From Paracoccaceae bacterium (GTDB taxonomy: Bacteria > Pseudomonadota > Alphaproteobacteria > Rhodobacterales > Rhodobacteraceae): a stretch of DNA of 35,234 bases. The notes below the pieces were generated by a model that did no database searches, had not been told where the DNA came from, and worked only from the letters and a program-made list of their open reading frames with translations. Shown piece by piece: positions 1 to 8,997 of the stretch. A program made the position numbers and the translations under genes. Position 1 is the first letter of the stretch. Every line of letters begins with the position of its first letter. Location of the stretch: positions 1 through 35,234 of the forward strand of contig WFPZ01000205.1 in assembly GCA_015487335.1 (NCBI GenBank). Reading direction: 5' to 3'.

Positions 1-434
1 GCCGCCACCAGCGCCGAAAGCGAAGAGTAGCGGGTGATCAGGGCGGTTGCCAGCCAGCTGCCGCAGGCGGCCAGCCCCACCGGCGGCGAAAGCGCCAGCA
101 GCGTGCCCAGAAAGGTGGCCACCCCCTTGCCGCCCCGAAACCTCAGGAACGCCGGGTAGAGATGCCCCAGCATGGCGAACAGCCCGGCCAGCCCGGCCGC
201 GGCCTCGCCCGCCAGATAGCGTGCCGCCAGCACCGCCGCCGCGCCCTTGCCGGCGTCGAACACCAGCGTCAGGAAGGCGGCCAGCCTGTTGCCGGTGCGC
301 AACACGTTGGTGGCGCCGATGTTGCCCGAGCCGATCCTGCGCAGATCGCCCAGCCCGAAGATTCGTGCCATCACGACCCCGAAGGGCACCGATCCCAGCA
401 GGTATCCCGCAAGTGCGACGAGAACGTAGGTCAT
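1..434 (-). CDS. plsY: Glycerol-3-phosphate acyltransferase PlsY (3' end cut by window edge)
   Basis: Minus-strand reading frame from ATG at 434 stays open to base 1: [49 protein letters not shown]...[20 protein letters not shown]; PlsY motifs SGNIGATN and GGKGVAT. Confidence 0.95.
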   Translation of the reverse strand, partial: MTYVLVALAGYLLGSVPFGVVMARIFGLGDLRRIGSGNIGATNVLRTGNRLAAFLTLVFDAGKGAAAVLAARYLAGEAAAGLAGLFAMLGHLYPAFLRFRGGKGVATFLGTLLALSPPVGLAACGSWLATALITRYSSLSALVA

Positions 435-437
435 GGG

Positions 438-1718
438 CTATCCTCCGAAAACGGACACGCCGCCAACCCAGGTGCCGATCACCTTTCCCTGCAGGCGTGC
501 CCCGTCGAAAGGCGTGTTCTTGGACTTGGAGCGCAGCTTGAACCTGTCCAGCACGAAGGGCGCATCAGCGTCGAACAGCACCAGATCGGCCGGCGCTCCC
601 GGCGCCAGGCGGCCGGTATCCAGCCCCAGCCGCTTCGAGGGATTGAGAGAGAGGGCGCGGAAGAGTTGCGGCAGGGTCATGTCGCCGGAATGATACAGCC
701 GCAGCGCTGCCGGCAACAGGGTTTCCAGTGCCACCGCCCCCGAGGCGGCCTCTTCGAAGGGCAGGCGCTTGCTTTCCTCGTCCTGCGGGGTGTGCATCGA
801 CGAGATGATGTCGATCAGCCCCGAGGCCACCGCCTCGACCACCGCCACCCGGTCGTCCTCGGCCCTCAGGGGCGGCTTGACCTTGAAGAAGGTGCGGTAG
901 TCGCCGATGTCGAACTCGTTCAGCGTGAGATGATGGATCGAGACCCCGGCGCTCACGTCCAGCCCGGCGGCCTTGGCGCGTTCCAGCCGGGGCAGGGCGC
1001 GGGCGGTGGTGATCTGGTCGGCGTGATAGCGCGCGCCGGTCATCTCCACCAGCGCCAGGTCACGGTCAAGCCCCATGCGCTCGGCCATGGGCGATACCGC
1101 GGGCAGCCCCTTGAGAGAGGCGAACTTGCCCGAGGTCGCCGCGGCCCCGCGGCTCAGCCCCGGATCCTGGGGATGGCCGATCACCAGCGCCCCCAGCGAG
1201 CGCGCGTAGCTCAGGCAGCGGCCGAGAACGCGGGTGTCCTCCACCACCGCGTCGCAATCGGTGAAGGCCACCGCGCCGGCATCGAGCATGAAGCCGATCT
1301 CCACCATCTCGCGCCCCTGCCGGCCCTTGGTCAGCGCCGACATGGGCCGCACCCGCACCGGCGCGGCCTCGTTGGCGCGGCGGGTGACGAACTCGAGGAT
1401 TTCCGGGCTGTCGATGGCGGGAATGGTATCGGGGCGGGTGACCATGGTGGTCACGCCGCCCGCCGCCGCCGCCTGCCCGGCAGAACGGAAGCTTTCCTTG
1501 TGGCGCTCGCCCGGCTCGGAGACCTTCACGCCGATGTCCACGATGCCGGGGGCCAGGAAGCGGCCCGCGCAGTTCAGCCGCTCCGCCCCTTGCAGCCCCT
1601 CGGGTTCGGGCGTGTCGAAAAGCCGGGCGATCCTGCCGCCCTCGACCAGCAGCGCCCCCGGCATGACCCGGCCGGCCTCCGGGTCGATCAGACGGGCGTT
1701 GGTGAAGAGTTTGCTCAT
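438..1718 (-). CDS. pyrC: Dihydroorotase-like amidohydrolase, probably a non-catalytic PyrC' homologue
   Basis: MSKLFTNARLIDPEAGRVMPGALLVEGGRIARLF...; amidohydrolase fold signature and DHOase-like C-terminus (NPSKRLGLDTGRLAPGAPADLVLFD), downstream of pyrB. Zn-binding HxH region reads DIGVKVSEPG. Start set at MSKLF rather than the longer 1973 ORF start. Confidence 0.9.
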   Translation of the reverse strand: MSKLFTNARLIDPEAGRVMPGALLVEGGRIARLFDTPEPEGLQGAERLNCAGRFLAPGIVDIGVKVSEPGERHKESFRSAGQAAAAGGVTTMVTRPDTIPAIDSPEILEFVTRRANEAAPVRVRPMSALTKGRQGREMVEIGFMLDAGAVAFTDCDAVVEDTRVLGRCLSYARSLGALVIGHPQDPGLSRGAAATSGKFASLKGLPAVSPMAERMGLDRDLALVEMTGARYHADQITTARALPRLERAKAAGLDVSAGVSIHHLTLNEFDIGDYRTFFKVKPPLRAEDDRVAVVEAVASGLIDIISSMHTPQDEESKRLPFEEAASGAVALETLLPAALRLYHSGDMTLPQLFRALSLNPSKRLGLDTGRLAPGAPADLVLFDADAPFVLDRFKLRSKSKNTPFDGARLQGKVIGTWVGGVSVFGG

Positions 1719-1774
1719 GTGGTGCCCTTCCGGATTGCGCGCATCCCCCGCACCCCTTTCTCCGGCTGCGCTGG

Positions 1775-2212
1775 TCATTGCGCGCTCCGTGCCTTCGCGT
1801 GCTGGATCTGCGCCACCGTGGCCGCGGTGTCGGGGAGGTATTTCAGCATGTGCTTGTCGCCGCTTTCGGTGATCACCTGCACGGCGGTGAACAGGGAGCG
1901 CACGGTCTTGACGGAAGAAAGCGGCACCACCCTGCCCTCGGGGCCGATCAGGCGGCGGTTCGTCAGCAGCCATTCGGTGGAGAGATGGTCCGAGGCCAGG
2001 TAGAACCCGCGCACCGCGATCGCCGCCAGCGCCCCCACCACGCCGGTCCAGGGGTAGGGGTTGCCGATGTAGATCAGCACGCCCGCCCCGCCGACAGAGC
2101 CCAGCGCGGCCAGCATCACGTGTTCGCGGATATAGGTGGCACGGCTGGCGCGGATGCGCTCCAGCACCTTCTCGCCGGGGGCCAGGGCCGGTTCGGGCGC
2201 GGGCTCAGACAT
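1775..2212 (-). CDS. Small membrane protein with bacterial PH-domain-like region
   Basis: 145 aa, two hydrophobic segments then [28 protein letters not shown], typical of bacterial PH/DUF304-like proteins. Overlaps the pyrB stop by 8 nt. Confidence 0.7.
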   Translation of the reverse strand: MSEPAPEPALAPGEKVLERIRASRATYIREHVMLAALGSVGGAGVLIYIGNPYPWTGVVGALAAIAVRGFYLASDHLSTEWLLTNRRLIGPEGRVVPLSSVKTVRSLFTAVQVITESGDKHMLKYLPDTAATVAQIQHAKARSAQ

Positions 2213-3161
2213 GGGTTCCCTCCTGCCCGGCTGCGGCGCGCAGGTTGCGCGCCAGCAGTTCCATCGCCGCCATGCGCACCGCCACGCCCATCTCCACCTG
2301 TTCCTGGATGACCGAGCGGTTGATGTCGTCGGCCAGTGTGCCGTCGATCTCCACCCCGCGGTTCATCGGCCCCGGATGCATCACGATGGCATCCGCCTTC
2401 GCGGCCTTGAGCTTTTCGGCGTCCAGCCCGAAGCGGTGGTAGTACTCGCGCTGCGAGGGGATGAAAGCGCCGTCCATCCGTTCCTTCTGAAGGCGCAGCA
2501 TCATCACCACGTCGGCATCCTTCAGCCCCTCGGCCATGTCGTCATGCACTTCAACCCCCCAGTCGGCGGCCCCGGCCGGGATCAGCGTGGGCGGAGCGAT
2601 CAGGCGGATGCGGTTTTCCATCTTGCCCAGCAGCAGGATGTTGGAGCGCGCCACGCGCGAATGGGCGATATCGCCGCAGATTGCGACCGTGAGCCGGTGC
2701 AGCCGGCCCTTCTCGCGCCGGATGGTCAGCGCATCGAGCAACGCCTGGGTGGGGTGCTCGTGACGGCCGTCGCCGGCGTTGAGCACCGCGCAGGTAACCT
2801 TTTCGGCCAGAAGGTTTGCCGCCCCGGAATGGGGGTGGCGCACCACCAGCAGATCGGGGCGCATGGCGTTGAGCGTCAGCGCCGTGTCGATCAGCGTCTC
2901 GCCCTTCTTTATCGAGGAGGCCTGAACGCCCATGTTCATCACGTTGGCGCCCAGCCGCTTGCCGGCCAGTTCGAAACTGGCCTGGGTGCGGGTGGAAGCC
3001 TCGAAGAACATGTTGATCTGGGTCAGCCCGTCGAGCACCTTCCCGGCCTGCGCGCCGCGCCGGTTGAGATCGGCGTAGGTATCGGCGAGGTCGAGAATGG
3101 AGCGAATCTCTTCGGGGTGGAGCGGTTCGATGCCCAACAGGTGCCTGGCGCGGAATGTCAT
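2205..3161 (-). CDS. pyrB: Aspartate carbamoyltransferase catalytic subunit
   Basis: 318 aa [27 protein letters not shown]...; [50 protein letters not shown] motifs. Confidence 0.98.
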   Translation of the reverse strand: MTFRARHLLGIEPLHPEEIRSILDLADTYADLNRRGAQAGKVLDGLTQINMFFEASTRTQASFELAGKRLGANVMNMGVQASSIKKGETLIDTALTLNAMRPDLLVVRHPHSGAANLLAEKVTCAVLNAGDGRHEHPTQALLDALTIRREKGRLHRLTVAICGDIAHSRVARSNILLLGKMENRIRLIAPPTLIPAGAADWGVEVHDDMAEGLKDADVVMMLRLQKERMDGAFIPSQREYYHRFGLDAEKLKAAKADAIVMHPGPMNRGVEIDGTLADDINRSVIQEQVEMGVAVRMAAMELLARNLRAAAGQEGTHV

Positions 3162-3233
3162 GTCATGTGCCGTCCCGATTTTCCGGGCTTATAGTCGGCT
3201 CGGGGGCCTCGGGCAAGGCGGGCGGTTTGCGGT

Positions 3234-3261
3234 TTGCCCCGCGCCGGGCAGAGGCTAGGCT
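3234..3261 (+). promoter_or_regulatory. Candidate sigma70-type promoter for the UDG gene (possibly leaderless)
   Basis: TTGCCC (3234-3239), 16-nt spacer, TAGGCT (3256-3261); ATG begins 6 nt after the -10 element at 3268. Confidence 0.4.
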
Positions 3262-3267
3262 GTGGCC

Positions 3268-4068
3268 ATGGAATCGGGGAGCGATCATCAAACCGCAAGG
3301 GCGCTGCTGGAGTGGCAGGTGGAACTGGGCGCGACCGAGGCCATCGGTGATGCCCCGGTCAACCGGTTCGAGCTGCGGCAAGAGGCGCCCGGCCCGGCCC
3401 GAAAGGCGCCCGCCCGGCCGCGCGCCGCATCCTGCGCGCCGGACCGGCCCGAAACTGCCGCCGACGATCCGGTGCTGGTGGCGCGGCGAATGGCGGCGCA
3501 GGCGGAAGATCTGGAGAGCCTTGCCGCGGCGGTGGCGGCCTTCGATCTGTGCGATCTCAAGCGCGGGGCGCGCAACACGGTATTCGCCGACGGCAATCCG
3601 CAGGCGCGGGTGATGATCATCGGCGAGGCTCCGGGACGCGAGGAAGATCTGCAGGGCCGCCCCTTCGTGGGGCGGGCCGGGCAGTTGCTGGACAGGATGT
3701 TCGCCGCCATCGGCATGGGGCGCGAGGCCGCGCATCCCGAAAGCGCGCTCTACATCACCAACATCCTGCCCTGGCGCCCGCCGCAGAACCGCGAGCCGAA
3801 GCCCGAGGAAATCGCCATGATGCTGCCCTTCGTGGAGTGCCACGTGGAGCTGGCCGATCCGGAGGTGCTGGTGCTGATGGGCAACATCTCGTGCCAGGCG
3901 CTGCTGGGCCGGCGCGGCATCACCCGGCTGCGCGGCAAGTGGACATCCGCGCTGGGCCGCCCGGCGCTGCCGATGTTTCACCCGGCCTATCTTCTGCGCA
4001 ATCCGCGCGCCAAGAGAGAGGCCTGGCACGATCTTCTCATGCTGCAGGCAAGACTGAGGGAAAGCTGA
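3268..4068 (+). CDS. Uracil-DNA glycosylase, family-4-like
   Basis: MESGSDHQTARALLEWQVELGA...; GEAPGREEDLQGRPFVGRAGQLLD and HPAYLLRNPRAKREAW motifs. Start at 3268 chosen over GTG 3262. Confidence 0.93.
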   Translation: MESGSDHQTARALLEWQVELGATEAIGDAPVNRFELRQEAPGPARKAPARPRAASCAPDRPETAADDPVLVARRMAAQAEDLESLAAAVAAFDLCDLKRGARNTVFADGNPQARVMIIGEAPGREEDLQGRPFVGRAGQLLDRMFAAIGMGREAAHPESALYITNILPWRPPQNREPKPEEIAMMLPFVECHVELADPEVLVLMGNISCQALLGRRGITRLRGKWTSALGRPALPMFHPAYLLRNPRAKREAWHDLLMLQARLRES

Positions 4069-4610
4069 TGCCCGGTATCGACGAAAGCAAGGAATTCATC
4101 CCGGTGCGCTTTGCGGTGCTCACCGTCTCCGACACCCGCTCGATGGAGGAGGACCGCTCGGGGCGCACCTTGGTGGAGCGCATCGAGAAGGCCGGCCACG
4201 AGGTGGCCGCGCGCACCATCCTGCGCGACGAGCGCGCCGAGATCGCCGCGCAGCTTCGGCAATGGTGCGCGGACCCCGGGATCGACGCGGTGATCTCCAC
4301 CGGCGGCACGGGCCTGACCGGCCGCGACGTGACGGTCGAGGCCCATCGCGACGTCTACGAGAAGGAGATCGAGGCCTTCGCCACCGTTTTCACCATCGTC
4401 TCGATGAACAAGATCGGCACCTCCGCGGTGCAGAGCCGGGCCACCGGCGGGGTGGCCAACGGCACCTATCTTTTCGCCCTGCCCGGCAGCCCGGGCGCCT
4501 GCAAGGATGCCTGGGACGAGATCCTCGTGCACCAGTTCGACTACCGGCACGCACCCTGCAACTTCGTGGAAATCCTCCCCCGCCTCGACGAGCACAAGCG
4601 CCGCAAGTAG
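4068..4610 (+). CDS. moaB: Molybdenum cofactor biosynthesis protein B
   Basis: 180 aa MPGIDESKEFIPVRFAVLTVSDTRSMEEDRSG...; STGGTGLTGRDVT motif; start overlaps the UDG stop by 1 nt (TGATG). Confidence 0.96.
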   Translation: MPGIDESKEFIPVRFAVLTVSDTRSMEEDRSGRTLVERIEKAGHEVAARTILRDERAEIAAQLRQWCADPGIDAVISTGGTGLTGRDVTVEAHRDVYEKEIEAFATVFTIVSMNKIGTSAVQSRATGGVANGTYLFALPGSPGACKDAWDEILVHQFDYRHAPCNFVEILPRLDEHKRRK

Positions 4611-4617
4611 CCCGGCC

Positions 4618-5445
4618 TCAGCCGGCCGAGCAGCCCCGCACGTCCACCGCGCCGTTCTTGCCGAGGATGGTGATGCGCAGATCGGAGCGGCTGAGCATGA
4701 AGGGCGCGGCATTGGGCGGCACCATCTCGGCGGTGGAGATCAGCCTGTTGCCCTTGCGCCTGGTGATCGCCTCGGAGATCCAGATCCTCTCGTCGGGCAG
4801 CTCCATGATGGAGAATTCCTCGCCCCCCTGATCCGGCACCTCGATGATGGCGGTCACCCGCAGCCCGTCCGAGATCGGCTCCACCTCGCAGATCACCCGG
4901 CCCACGCCGGCCTCTTCTTCGGTGGCGGGGCGGTTGCGGATGCTGGCGAGGATCGCCGGGTCGGGCCGGCCGCCGGCGGGCAGCTCGGCGCGAAGAGTCA
5001 CCGTCGTGGGCAGGCAGATGTCCTGACACACGCCCAGCTCCATCTGCGTGCGCAGGATGATCGGCTTGCCGGCGCCGCCGGGCTTGGGGGTGAACTCCAT
5101 CGGGATGATCACCTCGCCGCTGTAGCCCACTGTCTTGAGCCCGCTCTGCATCTGCACCTTGGGTGTCGGCCACAGGAAACGCACCGATTCGAGGTTGCGC
5201 GAGCCGCTCCACGAAAAGCTGGGCGGAATGCCCGCCGCCCCCGGCGAGCGCCAGTAGGTCTTCCAGCCCGGGGCAAGGCGGATGCGCAGCCCGGCCATGT
5301 GGGTGCCGTTCTCGGTGCGCCAGCCGGGCAGGATATCGACCCGGACAACGTCTTTCGGCGGAGATTGGGAAAAGGCGGGCGCCGCAACCAGCGAGACGGC
5401 CAGCGCGGCGACCGCAAGGAGCGCCCTGAAGGGTTGTCTGTACAT
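4618..5445 (-). CDS. Periplasmic DsbD N-terminal (alpha) domain-like protein
   Basis: 275 aa with signal peptide (MYRQPFRALLAVAALAVSLVAAPAFSQ), GWKTYWRSPG and GVCQDICLPTTVTL typical of DsbD alpha domain; no TM domain or thioredoxin domain follows. Confidence 0.85.
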   Translation of the reverse strand: MYRQPFRALLAVAALAVSLVAAPAFSQSPPKDVVRVDILPGWRTENGTHMAGLRIRLAPGWKTYWRSPGAAGIPPSFSWSGSRNLESVRFLWPTPKVQMQSGLKTVGYSGEVIIPMEFTPKPGGAGKPIILRTQMELGVCQDICLPTTVTLRAELPAGGRPDPAILASIRNRPATEEEAGVGRVICEVEPISDGLRVTAIIEVPDQGGEEFSIMELPDERIWISEAITRRKGNRLISTAEMVPPNAAPFMLSRSDLRITILGKNGAVDVRGCSAG

Positions 5446-5577
5446 GAGGCGAGATTAGGTAACATGGGTGGAAAGTGAAATAACAATTTGGCGAGTCCGG
5501 CACCGCTGCCGGTGTGGTATCATCGTCCCGAGGGCTCGTGGCGCCGGAGGCGGCGCAGGAGGAAGGCAGGCACTGCG

Positions 5578-6132
5578 ATGGAACTGACTGGAAAACTGCT
5601 GATCGCGATGCCCGGCATGGGCGACCCGCGGTTCGAGAAAAGCGTGGTGTTCATCTGCGCCCACAGCGAAGATGGCGCCATGGGGCTGATCATCAACAAG
5701 CCCACCCCCGATCTGAAGATGGACGATCTGCTGGAACAGCTCAGGATCCCCACCGGCGAGGGCAGCAAGGGGATAAACGTCTATTTCGGCGGCCCGGTAG
5801 AGCACGGGCGCGGCTTCGTGCTGCACTCGGGCGATTATCGGGCGCGCGAGGCAACCCTGGTGGTGGACGACCGCTTTGCCATGACCGCCACCCAGGAGGT
5901 GCTCGAGGCCATTGCCCGCGGCACCGGGCCGCGCGCTTCGATGCTGATGCTCGGCTATGCCGGCTGGGGGCCGGGACAGCTGGAACGGGAGATCATGTAC
6001 AACGGGTGGCTGGTGGCGGATGCCTCGCCGGAACTGGTGTTCAACCCCGACAACGGCGGCAAGTGGGAGGCCGCGCTGGCGGCTCTTGGCGTCGATCCCG
6101 TCTCGCTTTCCGCCGCCGCCGGCCGGGCCTGA
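5578..6132 (+). CDS. YqgE/AlgH family protein
   Basis: MELTGKLLIAMPGMGDPRFEKSVVFICAHSEDGAMGLIINKP...; GPVEHGRGFVLHS, GYAGWGPGQLEREI family motifs. Confidence 0.97.
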   Translation: MELTGKLLIAMPGMGDPRFEKSVVFICAHSEDGAMGLIINKPTPDLKMDDLLEQLRIPTGEGSKGINVYFGGPVEHGRGFVLHSGDYRAREATLVVDDRFAMTATQEVLEAIARGTGPRASMLMLGYAGWGPGQLEREIMYNGWLVADASPELVFNPDNGGKWEAALAALGVDPVSLSAAAGRA

Positions 6133-6156
6133 CCCCTTTCTTCTGTCGGACGACGC

Positions 6157-6173
6157 CACGGGGGCGCCCCGTG
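6157..6173. terminator. GC-rich hairpin between convergent yqgE and Sua5 genes
   Basis: CACGGGG-GCG-CCCCGTG perfect 7-bp stem; no T-tract on either side. Confidence 0.35.
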
Positions 6174-6209
6174 CGGACGGCGGAGGGCAGAGCCCCGGCT
6201 GCGCCGGTC

Positions 6210-7166
6210 TCAGCTTGCCGGGCGCGGGGCCGCGGCGCGGCGCAGGCGGTCGTTGATCGCCCGGCCCAGTCCGCGCTCGGGTATCGGCGCGACGGCTATT
6301 TTCCCGGCCCCGAGCGCATCCAGCTGCCGCAGATGGTGAAACAGGTTCGCCGCCGCTTCCACCAGATCGCCCGAGGGCGAGAGGTTGAGATCGCACGCCA
6401 TTTCGCCAAAGCCCAGCAGCAGCTCGCCCGGAGCGGCGGCCTCGGCGTTGAGCCGCATCGCGGCCTGCGGCGCGTAATGCGATGCCAGCTGCCCCGGCGC
6501 GCTGGGCTTCGCGCCCTCTTTGCCCCGGCCCAGCGGCATGCCCAGGCAGTCTTCGATGACCTCCACCGGCAGCCCGCCGGGGCGCAGCAGAACCGGGCCG
6601 GGGGCAAGGCCGATGATCGTCGATTCCAGCCCCACCGCGCAGGGGCCGCCGTCAAGCACGGCTTCCAGTCGCCCGCCCAGCCCCTCCAGCACGTGCTCGG
6701 CCCTGGTCGGGCTGATCCTGCCCGAAACATTGGCCGAGGGCGCGGCCACCGGCCCGGCGAATTCCTTCAGCAGGGCCTGGGCGAGAGGGTGTTCGGGCAC
6801 CCTGAGCGCCACCGTTTCCAGCCCGGCGCTGACCAGGGCCGACAGCCCCGCACCGGGGCGCAGGGGCAGGACCAGGGTCAGGGGGCCCGGCCAGAAGGCC
6901 CTGGCCAGCCGCTCGGCGGTGTCGTTGAAGAGGGCGATCTTGCGGGCCTGCGCGGCATCGTCCAGATGCACGATAAGCGGGTTGAACCGGGGCCGGCCCT
7001 TGGCCTCGAAGATGCGCGCCACCGCCTCTCCGTTTCGCGCATCCGCACCCAGGCCGTAGACCGTCTCGGTGGGGAAGGCCACCAGCCCGCCCTCGCGCAA
7101 CAGTTGCGCGGCGCGGGCGATTCCTCCCGCATTTGCGGGCAGCACTTCGGTGGTGGTCTTGGGCAT
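6210..7166 (-). CDS. L-threonylcarbamoyladenylate synthase (Sua5/YciO/YrdC family)
   Basis: 318 aa MPKTTTEVLPANAGGIARAAQLLREGGLVAFPTETVYGLGADARN...; C-terminal Sua5 domain (APGQLASHYAP). Confidence 0.96.
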   Translation of the reverse strand: MPKTTTEVLPANAGGIARAAQLLREGGLVAFPTETVYGLGADARNGEAVARIFEAKGRPRFNPLIVHLDDAAQARKIALFNDTAERLARAFWPGPLTLVLPLRPGAGLSALVSAGLETVALRVPEHPLAQALLKEFAGPVAAPSANVSGRISPTRAEHVLEGLGGRLEAVLDGGPCAVGLESTIIGLAPGPVLLRPGGLPVEVIEDCLGMPLGRGKEGAKPSAPGQLASHYAPQAAMRLNAEAAAPGELLLGFGEMACDLNLSPSGDLVEAAANLFHHLRQLDALGAGKIAVAPIPERGLGRAINDRLRRAAAPRPAS

Positions 7167-7281
7167 GGCCGTGACGCTGCGTTCCGGTTGATGGGGGCTG
7201 CCGTTACGATACCTTGGCAGGCGTTGACCGAAGGGATACTTGCCGCTTGCGTCAATGCCAAGCCGCAGGGGGAGAAATGTG

Positions 7282-8997
7282 ATGCCTTACCGCGCACCGG
7301 TGGATGAATTCCGTTTCCTGCTCGAACATGTCGTGGGCTACGACCAGGTCGCCGCGACCGAGCGGTTTTCCGAGGCCGGCCCCGAGACGGCCGGGGCGAT
7401 TCTGAGCGAGGCCGGCAAGATGTGCGAAACCGCCCTCGCCCCGCTGCAGCGCAACGGCGATCTGCACCCGGCGCGGCTGGAAGATGGCGTGGTGCGCTGC
7501 TCGCCCGGGTTTGCCGAGGGCTACCGGGCCATTGCCGAGGGCGGGTGGGTCGGCATTTCCGCCAGCCCCGAAAACGGCGGCCTGGGCCTGCCGCACACCC
7601 TGGCCACCGCCGTCAACGACATGATGTCCTCGGCCTGCCTGGCGCTGCAGCTGGCGCCGCTGATGAGCCAGGGCCAGATCGAGGCGCTGGAAAACCACGC
7701 CAGCGAGGAGATCCGGGCGCTTTACCTGCCCAGGCTGATCTCGGGCGAGTGGAACGGCACCATGAACCTGACGGAGCCGCAGGCGGGCTCCGACGTGGGG
7801 GCGCTGCGCTCGCGTGCCGAGCCCAACGGCGACGGCACCTATGCGATTTCGGGGCAGAAGATCTTCATCAGCTGGGCCGACAACGATTTCACCGCCAATA
7901 CCTGCCACCTGGTTCTGGCCCGCCTGCCCGGCGCGCCGGAGGGCACCAGGGGCATCTCGCTGTTCATGGTGCCCAAGCTGATCCCCGATGCCCAGGGCAA
8001 CCCCGGCCGGCCCAACAGCCTGAAGGTGGTCAGCCTCGAACACAAAATGGGGCTGCACGGCTCTCCCACCGCGGTGATGGAATACGACCGCGCCACCGGC
8101 TGGATGGTCGGCGAGCCCAATGCCGGCATGCGCGCCATGTTCACCATGATGAACAACGCCCGCCTCGGGGTGGGGGTGCAGGGAATCGGCCAGGCCGAGG
8201 CGGCCTATCAGCAGGCGCTGGCCCATGCGCTGGAGCGCCGGCAGGGCCGGGTGCCGGTGCAGGACGGGCCCGGCACCATCATCGACCACGCCGACGTGCG
8301 CCGGATGCTGGCCACCATGAAGGCCGAGACCTTCGCCGCGCGCTCCATCGCACTGGCCTGCGCGGTGGCCATCGACATGGGGCATGCCACCGGACAGTCC
8401 GGCTGGCGGGCGCGGGCCGCCTTCCTGACCCCTATCGCCAAGGCCTTCGGCACCGACATCGGCTACGAGGTGGCCGACCTCGGGGTGCAGGTGCATGGTG
8501 GCATGGGCTATATCGAGGAAACCGGCGCGGCGCAGTTCCTGCGCGATTCGCGGGTGTTGCGCATCTACGAGGGCACGAACGGCATCCAGGCGATGGATCT
8601 GGCCGGGCGCAAGCTGGGCGATGGCGGCGAGGCCGCCTGCCGCCTGCTTGACGAAATCCAGAAAGGCGCCGAGGCCAGCCGCGCCCTGCTGCCCGATCTG
8701 GCCACCGCCGTGTGGGGCGCTTCGGAAACCCTGCGCGAGGCCACCGAGTGGATGCTGGAGCAGGGCGATACGAACGAACGTTTCGCCGGCGCGGTGCCCT
8801 ACCTGCGCGGTTTCGCCCGGGTGCTGGGGGCGCATTACCACCTGAAGGCGGCGCTGGCCGAGGGGGGCAAGGGGCCGCGCTCGCGCCTGGCGGCCTTCTA
8901 TATCGGCCGGCTGCTGCCCGAACATGCCGGGCTGCTGGCCCATGCACGCGCCGGGGCGGAGGGGCTTTATGCCCTCTCCGTGGACGATTTCTCGTGA
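7282..8997 (+). CDS. dmdC: Acyl-CoA dehydrogenase, DmdC-like (3-methylmercaptopropionyl-CoA dehydrogenase subfamily)
   Basis: MPYRAPVDEFRFLLEHVVGYDQ...; TEPQAGSDVGALRS, GTYAISGQKIFIS, GGMGYIEETGAAQFLRDSRVLRIYEGTNGIQAMDLAGRKL; about 570 aa long-form ACAD. Confidence 0.88.
   Translation: MPYRAPVDEFRFLLEHVVGYDQVAATERFSEAGPETAGAILSEAGKMCETALAPLQRNGDLHPARLEDGVVRCSPGFAEGYRAIAEGGWVGISASPENGGLGLPHTLATAVNDMMSSACLALQLAPLMSQGQIEALENHASEEIRALYLPRLISGEWNGTMNLTEPQAGSDVGALRSRAEPNGDGTYAISGQKIFISWADNDFTANTCHLVLARLPGAPEGTRGISLFMVPKLIPDAQGNPGRPNSLKVVSLEHKMGLHGSPTAVMEYDRATGWMVGEPNAGMRAMFTMMNNARLGVGVQGIGQAEAAYQQALAHALERRQGRVPVQDGPGTIIDHADVRRMLATMKAETFAARSIALACAVAIDMGHATGQSGWRARAAFLTPIAKAFGTDIGYEVADLGVQVHGGMGYIEETGAAQFLRDSRVLRIYEGTNGIQAMDLAGRKLGDGGEAACRLLDEIQKGAEASRALLPDLATAVWGASETLREATEWMLEQGDTNERFAGAVPYLRGFARVLGAHYHLKAALAEGGKGPRSRLAAFYIGRLLPEHAGLLAHARAGAEGLYALSVDDFS

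Noticed and set aside
162-2003. 613-aa plus-strand ORF, rich in Gly/Gln/Arg/His
   Set aside because: Antisense to the well-supported pyrC', PH-like and plsY genes; composition typical of a spurious frame in high-GC DNA.
2136-3194. 352-aa plus-strand ORF opposite pyrB
   Set aside because: Antisense shadow of pyrB; no recognisable motif.
3549-4067. Upstream extension of the moaB ORF to 3549
   Set aside because: Out-of-frame reading of the UDG gene; MoaB homology begins at MPGIDESKEF (4068).
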